A stretch of 13,623 nt of DNA, taken from contig CAJUNI010000039.1 in NCBI GenBank assembly GCA_910587945.1, positions 1 through 13,623 of the forward strand. Direction: 5' to 3'. The notes beneath the pieces are model-generated. The model searched no databases and had not been told where the DNA came from. It saw only the letters and a list, made by a program, of their open reading frames with translations. Origin of the DNA: an uncultured Parvibacter sp. Lineage in GTDB: Bacteria; Actinomycetota; Coriobacteriia; Coriobacteriales; Eggerthellaceae. Made by a program: the position numbers and the translations under genes. This document shows, piece by piece, positions 5,725 to 13,083 of the stretch (positions are counted from its first letter, which is position 1; every line of letters begins with the position of its first letter).

Positions 5725-6942
5725 CTAGGCCGCGGGCAGAGTGTCTGCCAACCGTTGGGCTACCGCATCGATAAACTCATCAGTGGAGAGTGTGACCGGA
5801 TCAGGAAGCGTGGTAATTCGTGCCAAGTCGCCCGTCATGAAGCCTGCCTCAATGGTACCGAGGGTCGCTTGTTCTAAGGCGTCGGCGAAGGCAGCCAGCT
5901 CCGGCAACTCATCCAACTCCGCCCGCTTGCGCAGCGCGCCTGACCAGGCAAAAATCGTGGCCACAGAGTTGGTGGAAGTGGGCTTACCTTCTAAGTGACG
6001 ATAGTAATGACGCTGTACCGTGCCATGGGCCGCTTCGTACTCATAGACTCCCGCCGGAGAGACCAACACCGACGTCATCATAGCCAGCGATCCAAAAGCT
6101 GAGGAAATCATGTCGCTCATAACGTCGCCATCATAATTTTTGCACGCCCAAATGAATCCGCCGGAAGAGCGCATTACGCGCGCAACCGCATCATCAATGA
6201 GCGTGTAGAAATACTCGATTCCCGCCGCGTTAAAGGCCTCGGCGTATTCCGCCTCAAAGATCTCACGGAAGATATCCTTAAAGCGATGATCATAGGTTTT
6301 TGAAATGGTGTCTTTGGTGGCAAACCACAGATCTTGATGGGTGGACAGGGCGTACTCAAAGCAAGAGCGCGCAAAGGACTCGATGGAACTATCGAGGTTA
6401 TGGGTTCCCTGAACGACTCCGGGGCCCTCAAAGGCAAAAATTGTTTCCCGCAACTCCGAGCCATCCGCCCCATGGAATACCAGATCAGCGGTGCCGGGAC
6501 CGGGGATGCGCAGCTCTACATTATGGTAGACATCACCATAGGCATGACGAGCGATGGTAATGGGTTGCTCCCAGGTACGTACCGTAGGTTCAATACCTGC
6601 CACGGGAATAGGAGTGCGAAATACCGTGCCATCCAACAGCGCACGAATAGTGCCATTAGGGCTTTTCCACATCTGCTTGAGGTCGTACTCTTCCACCCGC
6701 GCCGCATTCGGAGTGATGGTGGCGCACTTCACCGCCACGCCCAAGCGCAAGGTAGCCTCGGCTGCTTCTACGGTAACCGCATCATCGGTGGCATCGCGAT
6801 AGGCAAGTCCTAAGTCAAAATACTCCGTCTTCAAATCCACAAACGGCTCAATTAGGCGCTCCTTGATTAACGCCCAGATGATGCGCGTCATCTCATCGCC
6901 GTCCATCTCAACCAAGGGAGTTTTCATCGCAATCTTTGCCAC
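5725..6942 (-). CDS. icd: NADP-dependent isocitrate dehydrogenase
   Basis: A 405-residue enzyme that oxidatively decarboxylates isocitrate to 2-oxoglutarate and makes NADPH. It belongs to the homodimeric group that includes eukaryotic IDH1/2, not the E. coli-like type. Visible are SPNGTIR at 94-100 (isocitrate binding), K210 in ATKDTI, D250, the metal-binding segment KNYDGDVMSDM (268-278, with D271, D273 and D277) and AAHGTVQRHYYRH (304-316), where R311 and H312 occupy the positions that hold the NADP 2'-phosphate. The start is GTG at 6942: AAAGGA at 6955-6950 is seven bases away, and the downstream in-frame ATG (6927) has no ribosome site. In an anaerobe its main job is probably supplying 2-oxoglutarate for glutamate and NADPH. 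The leader may be structured. Confidence 0.95.
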   Translation of the reverse strand: MAKIAMKTPLVEMDGDEMTRIIWALIKERLIEPFVDLKTEYFDLGLAYRDATDDAVTVEAAEATLRLGVAVKCATITPNAARVEEYDLKQMWKSPNGTIRALLDGTVFRTPIPVAGIEPTVRTWEQPITIARHAYGDVYHNVELRIPGPGTADLVFHGADGSELRETIFAFEGPGVVQGTHNLDSSIESFARSCFEYALSTHQDLWFATKDTISKTYDHRFKDIFREIFEAEYAEAFNAAGIEYFYTLIDDAVARVMRSSGGFIWACKNYDGDVMSDMISSAFGSLAMMTSVLVSPAGVYEYEAAHGTVQRHYYRHLEGKPTSTNSVATIFAWSGALRKRAELDELPELAAFADALEQATLGTIEAGFMTGDLARITTLPDPVTLSTDEFIDAVAQRLADTLPAA

Positions 6943-6986
6943 GGGACCGTCCTTTCGCTTACGCGGACGGCGGAATAGCTCCGTCC
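6943..6986 (-). promoter_or_regulatory. icd leader with two mutually exclusive hairpins, one covering the ribosome site
   Basis: In mRNA sense the leader reads GGACGG (6986-6981), a 10-base loop, CCGTCC (6970-6965), a 12-base loop, GGACGG (6952-6947). The middle arm can pair perfectly over 6 bp with either outer arm, each time with one extra G-U pair. The second choice buries the last bases of the Shine-Dalgarno AAAGGA (6955-6950), just before GTG 6942. The arrangement is that of a simple translational switch; no ligand is suggested by the sequence. Confidence 0.4.
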
Positions 6987-7226
6987 ATCCAGCGCTCTTC
7001 TATCGCACACAAATCTATTGCCGAGCCTGTTGACTGTCATAGTACTAGGGAAGCAGTGGCTTCATCCGCAAGGTTAACAATGACGTAACCAACTCATCGC
7101 TCTGTGACCACTCGCCTGCCCCTTACACCCAAAAAGCCCTAGAGTAGGAACCAGTTATTTCTTAAGCAAAGCGCGAGGTTGCGCTCGCAAACCCGATGCA
7201 ATCAAGAATGGAGGAGGACGGGAGCC

Positions 7227-8030
7227 ATGGATTCATCAATTATCCTTGCGATAGTTGCAGCGCTGCTCATCCCCTTCCTGGGCAATACCTTAGGCGCCGC
7301 TTCCGTTTTGTTCTTGCGCCGGGGCTTAAGCGAACGTGCCACCAAAGCTCTCGCCGGGTTTGCCGCTGGTGTCATGTTAGCGGCAAGCGTGTGGAGTTTG
7401 CTCCTTCCCGCCATGGATGCCTCAGAAGGGCTGCCCATCCCCGCCTGGTTGCCTCCGGCGGCTGGCTTTTTAGGGGGCATGTTCCTGCTGTTAGCCATTG
7501 ACCACTTTACACCGCATCTTCACGTAGGAGCCGAAGCCCCCGAAGGCCCCGCCGAGCATACAGCCAAACTTAAGAACCCCACCATGCTACTGATGGCCCT
7601 TGCCATTCACAATCTTCCTGAAGGTATGGCCACGGGTTCGGTGCTCGCCACATTTCTCGCGGGAGACCCCACCATTGGCCTTCCCGCCGTTATTGCCCTA
7701 TCCCTTGGCATTGCCATTCAAAACATTCCCGAAGGCGCCATTGTGTCGTTGCCTCTGTCAGCTTCAGGTACTTCCCGGGGCAAGGCGTTCCTCTTAGGTA
7801 CTGCCTGTGGCGCTGTTGAACCCCTTGGGGCACTTTTGATGGTAGCCATCACGAGTATTGCGCTGCCCACCCTCCCCTACGTATTAGCTCTTGCCGCCGG
7901 CGCCATGGTCTATGTGGTCATCGAGGAGCTAATTCCTGAAACCCAGCAGGGCTCTCACTCCAACATCGGCACCATTGGTGCAGCCCTCGGCTTTGTCCTC
8001 ATGATGATTCTGGATGTGGCCCTGGGATAA
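7227..8030 (+). CDS. ZIP family metal transporter (GufA-like)
   Basis: A 267-residue membrane protein with about eight hydrophobic segments. The two signature helices are clear: AIHNLPEGMATG (HNLPEG at 128-133) and GIAIQNIPEGAIV (QNIPEG at 165-170). The second motif has Gln where ZupT has His, which points to the GufA branch. Between helices three and four is a short loop with histidines (DHFTPHLHVG, 92-100). ZIP proteins bring zinc, iron or manganese into the cytoplasm; GufA members are less well studied. The ATG at 7227 has GGAGGAGG eight bases upstream; the frame is open further upstream but that part looks non-coding. It is divergent from icd and probably monocistronic. Its closeness to the efflux operon fits a local metal theme but does not prove joint control. 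Confidence 0.9.
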   Translation: MDSSIILAIVAALLIPFLGNTLGAASVLFLRRGLSERATKALAGFAAGVMLAASVWSLLLPAMDASEGLPIPAWLPPAAGFLGGMFLLLAIDHFTPHLHVGAEAPEGPAEHTAKLKNPTMLLMALAIHNLPEGMATGSVLATFLAGDPTIGLPAVIALSLGIAIQNIPEGAIVSLPLSASGTSRGKAFLLGTACGAVEPLGALLMVAITSIALPTLPYVLALAAGAMVYVVIEELIPETQQGSHSNIGTIGAALGFVLMMILDVALG

Positions 8031-8268
8031 GCACCCCCACGTACTCAGAACCATGTGCCCTCGAGGTAACTGCCGTTCAGGCGGACATCAATTCAATGAC
8101 AGTGAAGCAACCTCCCGACACTCTTCAAGCCATTTTCAAATGCGGTGAGTAGGGTGAACTCGTACCAAGCAAGAGCTTGCGTCATCGCCGAGGTTTGCGA
8201 GGCTTATGTCTCTGAAGATTGAGCCGCCTTCCCTCCTGACGAGGCGCCCAATTCTTAGGAGGCAACCT

Positions 8269-9816
8269 ATGGCTTGCACCACAATTCTGGTTGGTTGTAA
8301 GGCTACCAATGATGGTTCAACCATCGTGGCTCGCAACGAGGACTGCGAAAACGGGTCCTTTAACGCGAAGAGCATGGTAGTAGTTCAACCCGCCGACCAA
8401 CCGCGCACCTATACCGGCGTCAATTCTCATCTCACCATTGAACTGCCCGACAATCCCTTGCGCTATGTGTGCACCCCTAACACCGATCCCAGTGACGGTG
8501 TATGGGGCGAAGCGGGCATCAATGCCGCCAACGTTTCTATGACCGCCACAGAAACCATTTCCAGCAACGCGCGCGTACTGGGCGCCGATCCACTCATCGC
8601 CTACCAACCGGCTAAAGGAACGAAGGGCGAGCCCGACTATCAGCCTGAGGTTCCGGGCGGTATTGGAGAAGAAGATTTAGTCACTATCATTCTTCCCTAT
8701 ATTTCTACGGCGAAAGAAGGCGTGGAGCGCATGGGTGCGCTGCTTGAGCAATATGGCACCTACGAGATGAATGGTGTGGCTTTCGGCGACGATCACGAGG
8801 TGTGGTACATCGAAACCATCGGCGGTCATCATTGGATTGCTCGTCGTGTTCCTGATGATGCCTATGTAGCCCAGCCGAACCGCATGGGCATTGACCGCAT
8901 GGATTTAGCAGATGCCCTAGGTGCCCAGAAAGACTATATGTGCAGCGCTGATTTAGCTCAGTGGATGGCAGCCAATCATTTGGATGTCACTATGAGTCAA
9001 AGCGAAGCGGCCCAAGGGGACACCACCGACGGCATTCCCACTGTCTTTAATCCCCGCGAAGCATTCTCCAGCTTCACCTGGCTTGATGAGGTCTATAACA
9101 ATCCGCGCAAGTGGTATCTGTGCTCGATGCTAGATTTAGACTCCCCGGATTTCCATGGTCCAGCACCGAAGTACAACGCAGATAGCTTTGATATTCCTTG
9201 GGCTATTACACCGAAAGCCAAGATTTCGGTTATGGACGTGAAGAACCTTCTGTCCTCTACCTATGAAGGCACCGAATACAACCCCTATGGACGCCAGGGT
9301 ACCGATGAGAGCCGTCGTCGCTTCCGCGATATTGGCATCAACCGCACCTGCGAGTGCTCCATCCTCCAAATTCGCCCCTACGCCCCGAAAGCCGCTCAGG
9401 GTGTTCAGTGGGTGGCCTTTGGCTCAGGTCCGTTTAACACCTCCATTGCTATGTACAGCAATGTAGACTCCATTCCTGCCTACCTTGACACCCCCATGAA
9501 GGTCTCGACCGACAGCTTCTATTGGACCAACCGCCTGGTGGCAGGGCTTGCCGACCCGGAGTACTTCGACAACATGGAATCCATTTCAGCGTATCAGCAG
9601 TCCACGTTAGCTGAAGGCTATCAGTCCCTGCGCGAGACCGACGCCACTATCGCCGCTGACGCTTCTATGGATGATCCTGCCGTCCATAAGGCTCTTGAAG
9701 CCGCGAATGAGGCACTGGTGGCTAAGGTACAAAAGGCCAATGACGATTTACTGGGCAGCGTCTTGTTCGTACGCAGCTTGAATATGAAGAATGCCTTTGG
9801 CGCCTCTGATCACTGA
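8269..9816 (+). CDS. C69 family dipeptidase
   Basis: A 515-residue N-terminal nucleophile hydrolase of peptidase family C69 (PepD type), which cleaves dipeptides of broad sequence. The protein opens MACTTILVGCKATNDGSTIVARNEDC, and C3 is the expected catalytic cysteine exposed after removal of the first two residues. The start is certain: AGGAGG (8257-8262) lies six bases before ATG 8269, and any upstream start would push the cysteine inside the chain. No signal peptide is seen, so action in the cytoplasm on imported peptides is likely. This fits an amino-acid-fermenting lifestyle and the nearby aspartate decarboxylase. The length is slightly above the typical 470-500 residues. It is followed by a strong terminator and appears monocistronic. 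In the 238 bases before it, a near-palindrome GCAAGAGCTTGC (8169-8180) is the only structure noted. Confidence 0.92.
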   Translation: MACTTILVGCKATNDGSTIVARNEDCENGSFNAKSMVVVQPADQPRTYTGVNSHLTIELPDNPLRYVCTPNTDPSDGVWGEAGINAANVSMTATETISSNARVLGADPLIAYQPAKGTKGEPDYQPEVPGGIGEEDLVTIILPYISTAKEGVERMGALLEQYGTYEMNGVAFGDDHEVWYIETIGGHHWIARRVPDDAYVAQPNRMGIDRMDLADALGAQKDYMCSADLAQWMAANHLDVTMSQSEAAQGDTTDGIPTVFNPREAFSSFTWLDEVYNNPRKWYLCSMLDLDSPDFHGPAPKYNADSFDIPWAITPKAKISVMDVKNLLSSTYEGTEYNPYGRQGTDESRRRFRDIGINRTCECSILQIRPYAPKAAQGVQWVAFGSGPFNTSIAMYSNVDSIPAYLDTPMKVSTDSFYWTNRLVAGLADPEYFDNMESISAYQQSTLAEGYQSLRETDATIAADASMDDPAVHKALEAANEALVAKVQKANDDLLGSVLFVRSLNMKNAFGASDH

Positions 9817-9860
9817 TCTACACCCACGCCACTGCACCCTCGGCATGGTACCTCGGCCTG

Positions 9861-9902
9861 CTAGCCCGTGCTAGGAGCTAAGTTTGAGGCTTAGCGCCTC
9901 AA
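9861..9902. repeat. Two small tandem hairpins before the dipeptidase terminator
   Basis: CTAGC-CCGT-GCTAG (9861-9874) and TTGAGGC-TTAGC-GCCTCAA (9884-9902) are perfect stems of 5 and 7 bp with short loops. They lie between the dipeptidase stop (9816) and the terminator at 9942. They could form part of a folded 3' untranslated region or of a small RNA ending at that terminator. No promoter for such an RNA was recognised. Confidence 0.4.
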
Positions 9903-9941
9903 GCGATACAAAGCGGGCAACTTGCGAGCTAGCATTCCCTG

Positions 9942-9988
9942 GCACCTCAGAGTTTCTGGACGTTATCCCAGATCTGAGGTGCTTTTTT
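9942..9988 (+). terminator. Strong intrinsic terminator after the dipeptidase gene
   Basis: GCACCTCAGA (9942-9951) pairs perfectly with TCTGAGGTGC (9973-9982), and an inner TCTGG/CCAGA stem extends it across a three-base bulge. TTTTTT (9983-9988) follows. This is a textbook plus-strand intrinsic terminator 125 bases downstream of the stop codon. The remaining bases up to 10163 hold no gene; a weak -10-like TATAGT lies near 10110. Confidence 0.92.
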
Positions 9989-10163
9989 ATCTGCTAATTA
10001 TCAGAACGCTACGAGCGCTCACAGAGCCACTCTTCCCCATCCGGCAACATCGCAGCAACGGCCTATTGATGACCAACTGACTCAGGCCAGAGCAAAAGAA
10101 GCGCAGGCGTATAGTGCTTCATGGGAACCCAATGTCGAAGCATCTAAGGGAAGAAGATAAGCC

Positions 10164-11051
10164 ATGACTGGCGCAGACACAGCAACCAACACCTTGAAGA
10201 CGGGTGCGCCGTTATCACCCCACAGCTCGTCGAAGCCGACGAGTCCCTCCCAGGCTCTTACCCCAAGTCCATCGGAGCCGACTCCCTCTTCCCCCAATGA
10301 CAATCAGCCCACTTCTCCTCATACAACCCCCACCAATTCACATCCCACACCTCAAGCTTCTACCCCCACACCCCACCAAGCTCCTCGATCTAAACGAAGC
10401 CATCGTGCCGTTCAGAAGATTCTTCGCAACGATGAGATTGGATTCTTCAATCCCAAAACCTGGGAATTCTGGCGCGCACTCATTGTGTCGTTTTGTCTCT
10501 TCAGCATTGTGGGTCACTGGCTCGAGATTCCCTATTGCAGCTTTATGGACCATTTCTTTGGCATCGTGGACGACAACTATGCCGTGTGGTTTGATCCGTG
10601 GTACCACCCCTATTGGGTCTATGGCTTCGGCGCCGTGGCCATGACTCTGCTCTTAGAGCCCTTTAAAGAGCGCATTATCATCAAGCGCAAAACCCTCTGG
10701 GGTGCGCTTTTGGAAACGTTTGTGTTGATGGTGTTTATCAGCATGGTGCTTGAACTGGTGATTGGCCTCATCGTCAATCAACCCGACCCCTTGACCGGCG
10801 AGTATCCCTATTGGGATAACTCCCAGCTGCCCTTCAATATTCTCGGCCAAGCCTGGTTGGTAAACGATATTGTGATCGGCCTGATGGCCATGATCTACCT
10901 GTGGCTGTTTTACCCGCTCATTTGCCTAGGCTTTGCCCAGCTACGCCCGAAAGTGGCCAATGTAGTATTCGCTCTTATGCTGGTCATCTTTGCCATCTGC
11001 TGCGGCCTGAGCTATGGCGAACTCATCACGAGCGGTATCCTCGGAAGCTAA
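10164..11051 (+). CDS. Putative ABC transporter permease-like membrane protein (PF06541/CmpB-like)
   Basis: A 295-residue protein in two parts. Residues 1 to about 78 are a low-complexity tail dominated by Pro, Ser, Thr, His and Gln, predicted disordered and probably cytoplasmic because it ends in a basic patch (RSKRSHR, 75-81). Residues about 100-285 form five membrane segments (near 104-120, 151-165, 177-202, 228-255, 264-284) with motifs of the PF06541 family: FSIVGHWLEIPYC, then PYWVYGFGA and a charged EPFKER loop. Family members are annotated as putative ABC permeases, but no ATPase or binding protein is adjacent and their role is unknown. The ribosome site is weak (GAAGAAGAT before ATG 10164). 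A perfect CTCGTCG/CGACGAG hairpin (10226-10243) lies early in the coding sequence. The family call is fairly confident; the function is not. Confidence 0.75.
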   Translation: MTGADTATNTLKTGAPLSPHSSSKPTSPSQALTPSPSEPTPSSPNDNQPTSPHTTPTNSHPTPQASTPTPHQAPRSKRSHRAVQKILRNDEIGFFNPKTWEFWRALIVSFCLFSIVGHWLEIPYCSFMDHFFGIVDDNYAVWFDPWYHPYWVYGFGAVAMTLLLEPFKERIIIKRKTLWGALLETFVLMVFISMVLELVIGLIVNQPDPLTGEYPYWDNSQLPFNILGQAWLVNDIVIGLMAMIYLWLFYPLICLGFAQLRPKVANVVFALMLVIFAICCGLSYGELITSGILGS

Positions 11052-11166
11052 CAAGTCCTCTAAAGTGCGACCGGAAGAATAGGGTGGATTTGGCACCTAG
11101 AGCGCACGTATTCTGCTGCTTTCTCTAATGAGCAAACAACGCAGCGGCAGGAAGCTACACTCCCCC

Positions 11167-11178
11167 GGACCAAGGTCC
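11167..11178. repeat. 12-bp palindrome between convergent genes
   Basis: GGACCAAGGTCC is a perfect palindrome 5 bases beyond the aspD stop, between convergent genes. It would give a tight 5-bp stem but is not followed by a T-run on either strand, so it is only a weak candidate for 3'-end formation. Confidence 0.3.
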
Positions 11179-11183
11179 ATCCC

Positions 11184-12866
11184 TTACTGAGCCGCCGTCT
11201 CCTTCTGCCAGACGGCCGCATAGTCACCTAAGATGCGAGCAATATCGCTTCCGATGGTGCCGTAATCGTCGGTGTTCAAATTAGCCAGGGAAACTCGCGC
11301 ACTCCACTCCGGCCCATCAAAGCCCGCGCCGTCCATGAGTACCACGCCTGCATCCTGGGCCAAGCGCACCACAATATCCAATGAATCGTAGTGCTCTTGG
11401 AGCCACTTCCTGAACCCAGCCCCGTAGAGCTTCTCCGCCCATTCGCCCAAATCAATGAGCGAGTAATAATCGGCACGCAGTGGATCTGGCACGGGCGTTT
11501 CCCCAAAGCCTTTCCAGAGAAGGTCATAGCGCGTAGCCACCAACCGCTGCATTGCCTTACGGTAGGTGCGCTCAGGATCCATGAGCTCAGCCATCGCGAA
11601 TAGCGCCATCTGCACTTGCTGGGGTGTACTCAATCCGGCCGTACCATTCAATGCCACCAAACGGGAATCAGCCACCATGCGGTCAATAAACTTCACCGCT
11701 TCAATGTTGTCCGTGAGGCAAGCATAGCGTTGCTTGAGGATAGCTTTCTTCTCCGCAGGTAATGCCGCAATGAGTTCATCGAATTTGTTGGACTCCGCAC
11801 AGGCGATGGTCGCCAACCGCCAACCCGTGGCCCCAAAGTACTTGGAGAACGAATAGACGCAGGCCGTGTTTTCGGGTAGGTCAGCAAAAATCGAGCGATA
11901 GTGCGGCACAAAGGTCCCATAGACATCGTCGGTAATAATCAACAAGTTCGGATTCTTGGTGCGAACGATATCAATCAGCTTCGCCCGGGAAGCCTCATCC
12001 ATGGCATAGGAAGGCGGATTGGACGGATTTACCAAGCACAACAGCTTGATAGAGGGATCGGCAAGCTTCTCCAATTCCTTATCAGGATATTGCCAGGTAT
12101 GACGCCCTTCACTATCGGTCGTGGAAGCATTGATGTTAACCACATTGAGGTTGTAATCGTTCAAATGAGGAATCTCTAAATAGGGCGTAAAGATAGGCGT
12201 CATAAGCGCCATGGTGTCGCCCGGATTAATAAGGAAGTTGCACTTCAGGCTGTAGAAGAGATAGCACATAGCCGCCGTGCCGCCTTCGGTCGCAAAAAGA
12301 TCGTAAGGCTCATGAGCAGAATCCCCGTCACATACTGCGACAGATAGATAGCGATTCAAAATTCGCTGAGTATTAGCCAAGATCCGATCAGGCATAGGGT
12401 ATTCACAACCAATAACCCCTTGGGTCCATTCATGGATGAGATCGTCGGGATCAAACCCCTGCTTAGTCAACCAGCTCAACGCATTTTGCAAGAACAGAGC
12501 ACCTTCCGCATCGGAGCCCGTGGTGCGCCCTTGCATGAACACCTGGAATCGATCGGCGCAGCCTTTGCTGGGCGGCATGCCAGCCAGACCTACATCAGGC
12601 CGATCAATGGTGCGCCGGGCTTCTTCCAACGCAAAGGATCCCAGCAAGAAGAATGCCGCGCGCGGCGTAGCAGCTGTCCAGTTCGGATTTCCGCGACCCG
12701 CATTTAGCATGGTTCGAGCGGAAGACTTATCGCCATCTTTGGCGTAAGCCACTAATAGATTTTTGACCTCAAAGGGAGACATAAAACGCAGTGCTTGCTC
12801 GGCACGGTAATCACCATTGGCAGCAATGGCTTGCTCCACAGCAGTTTGATCGGATAATGCACCCAT
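11184..12866 (-). CDS. aspD: Aspartate 4-decarboxylase (bifunctional aspartate aminotransferase)
   Basis: A 560-residue PLP enzyme of the TIGR03801 type, which converts aspartate to alanine and CO2 with a side activity as aspartate transaminase. Its length (about 530-560) is far above that of ordinary aminotransferases. Visible are RGNPNW early in the protein, NPSNPPSYAMD near 280-290 (the NPP variant of the usual NPTG), TDDVYG near 312-317, SFSKYFGATGWR with Schiff-base lysine K342, and R350. I chose ATG 12866 because GAGGA (12876-12872) is five bases upstream. The frame is open for another 52 codons, but that part is basic, unlike the family and lacks a ribosome site. In many bacteria AspD works with an aspartate:alanine antiporter to gain proton motive force; no such antiporter is in the window. 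It is divergent from the TIGR02452 gene. Confidence 0.93.
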   Translation of the reverse strand: MGALSDQTAVEQAIAANGDYRAEQALRFMSPFEVKNLLVAYAKDGDKSSARTMLNAGRGNPNWTAATPRAAFFLLGSFALEEARRTIDRPDVGLAGMPPSKGCADRFQVFMQGRTTGSDAEGALFLQNALSWLTKQGFDPDDLIHEWTQGVIGCEYPMPDRILANTQRILNRYLSVAVCDGDSAHEPYDLFATEGGTAAMCYLFYSLKCNFLINPGDTMALMTPIFTPYLEIPHLNDYNLNVVNINASTTDSEGRHTWQYPDKELEKLADPSIKLLCLVNPSNPPSYAMDEASRAKLIDIVRTKNPNLLIITDDVYGTFVPHYRSIFADLPENTACVYSFSKYFGATGWRLATIACAESNKFDELIAALPAEKKAILKQRYACLTDNIEAVKFIDRMVADSRLVALNGTAGLSTPQQVQMALFAMAELMDPERTYRKAMQRLVATRYDLLWKGFGETPVPDPLRADYYSLIDLGEWAEKLYGAGFRKWLQEHYDSLDIVVRLAQDAGVVLMDGAGFDGPEWSARVSLANLNTDDYGTIGSDIARILGDYAAVWQKETAAQ

Positions 12867-12947
12867 GGCATTCCTCATTTCCTCGGTACTTTGATCATAG
12901 GTGGTTTGCTCGTTAGACCTGGAGCGTAGCGGCACCTTGTTTAAGCG

Positions 12948-13058
12948 CCGTTGCATGAACTTTTTCAACGGTTGCCAAGCTGTTGCTCTTGTTCGACCGG
13001 TGCGCACTCCCCTTTCCCTCAAATCTTCGCGAAAAACCGTGCTAGGATGAAGTTCATC
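12948..13058. promoter_or_regulatory. Divergent promoter region of aspD and the TIGR02452 gene, with two dyads
   Basis: For the plus-strand gene, TGCTAGGAT (13040-13048) is an extended -10 candidate, and the 13-bp palindrome GATGAA-G-TTCATC (13046-13058) overlaps its end, an operator-like position. A second dyad, CCGTTG-N12-CAACGG (12948-12953 and 12966-12971), lies on the aspD side and encloses ATGAACTT, which also occurs in the opposite strand of the first palindrome. For aspD a -10-like TATGAT is at 12899-12894 with a poor -35. Shared half-sites suggest one regulator, but this is inference. Confidence 0.35.
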
Positions 13059-13083
13059 AGGAATAACGATGTCAGGAGGATCT

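Noticed and set aside
12867..13022. 52-codon N-terminal extension of aspD
   Set aside because: Basic composition unlike the family, no ribosome site, overlaps promoter dyads, and a good site precedes ATG 12866.
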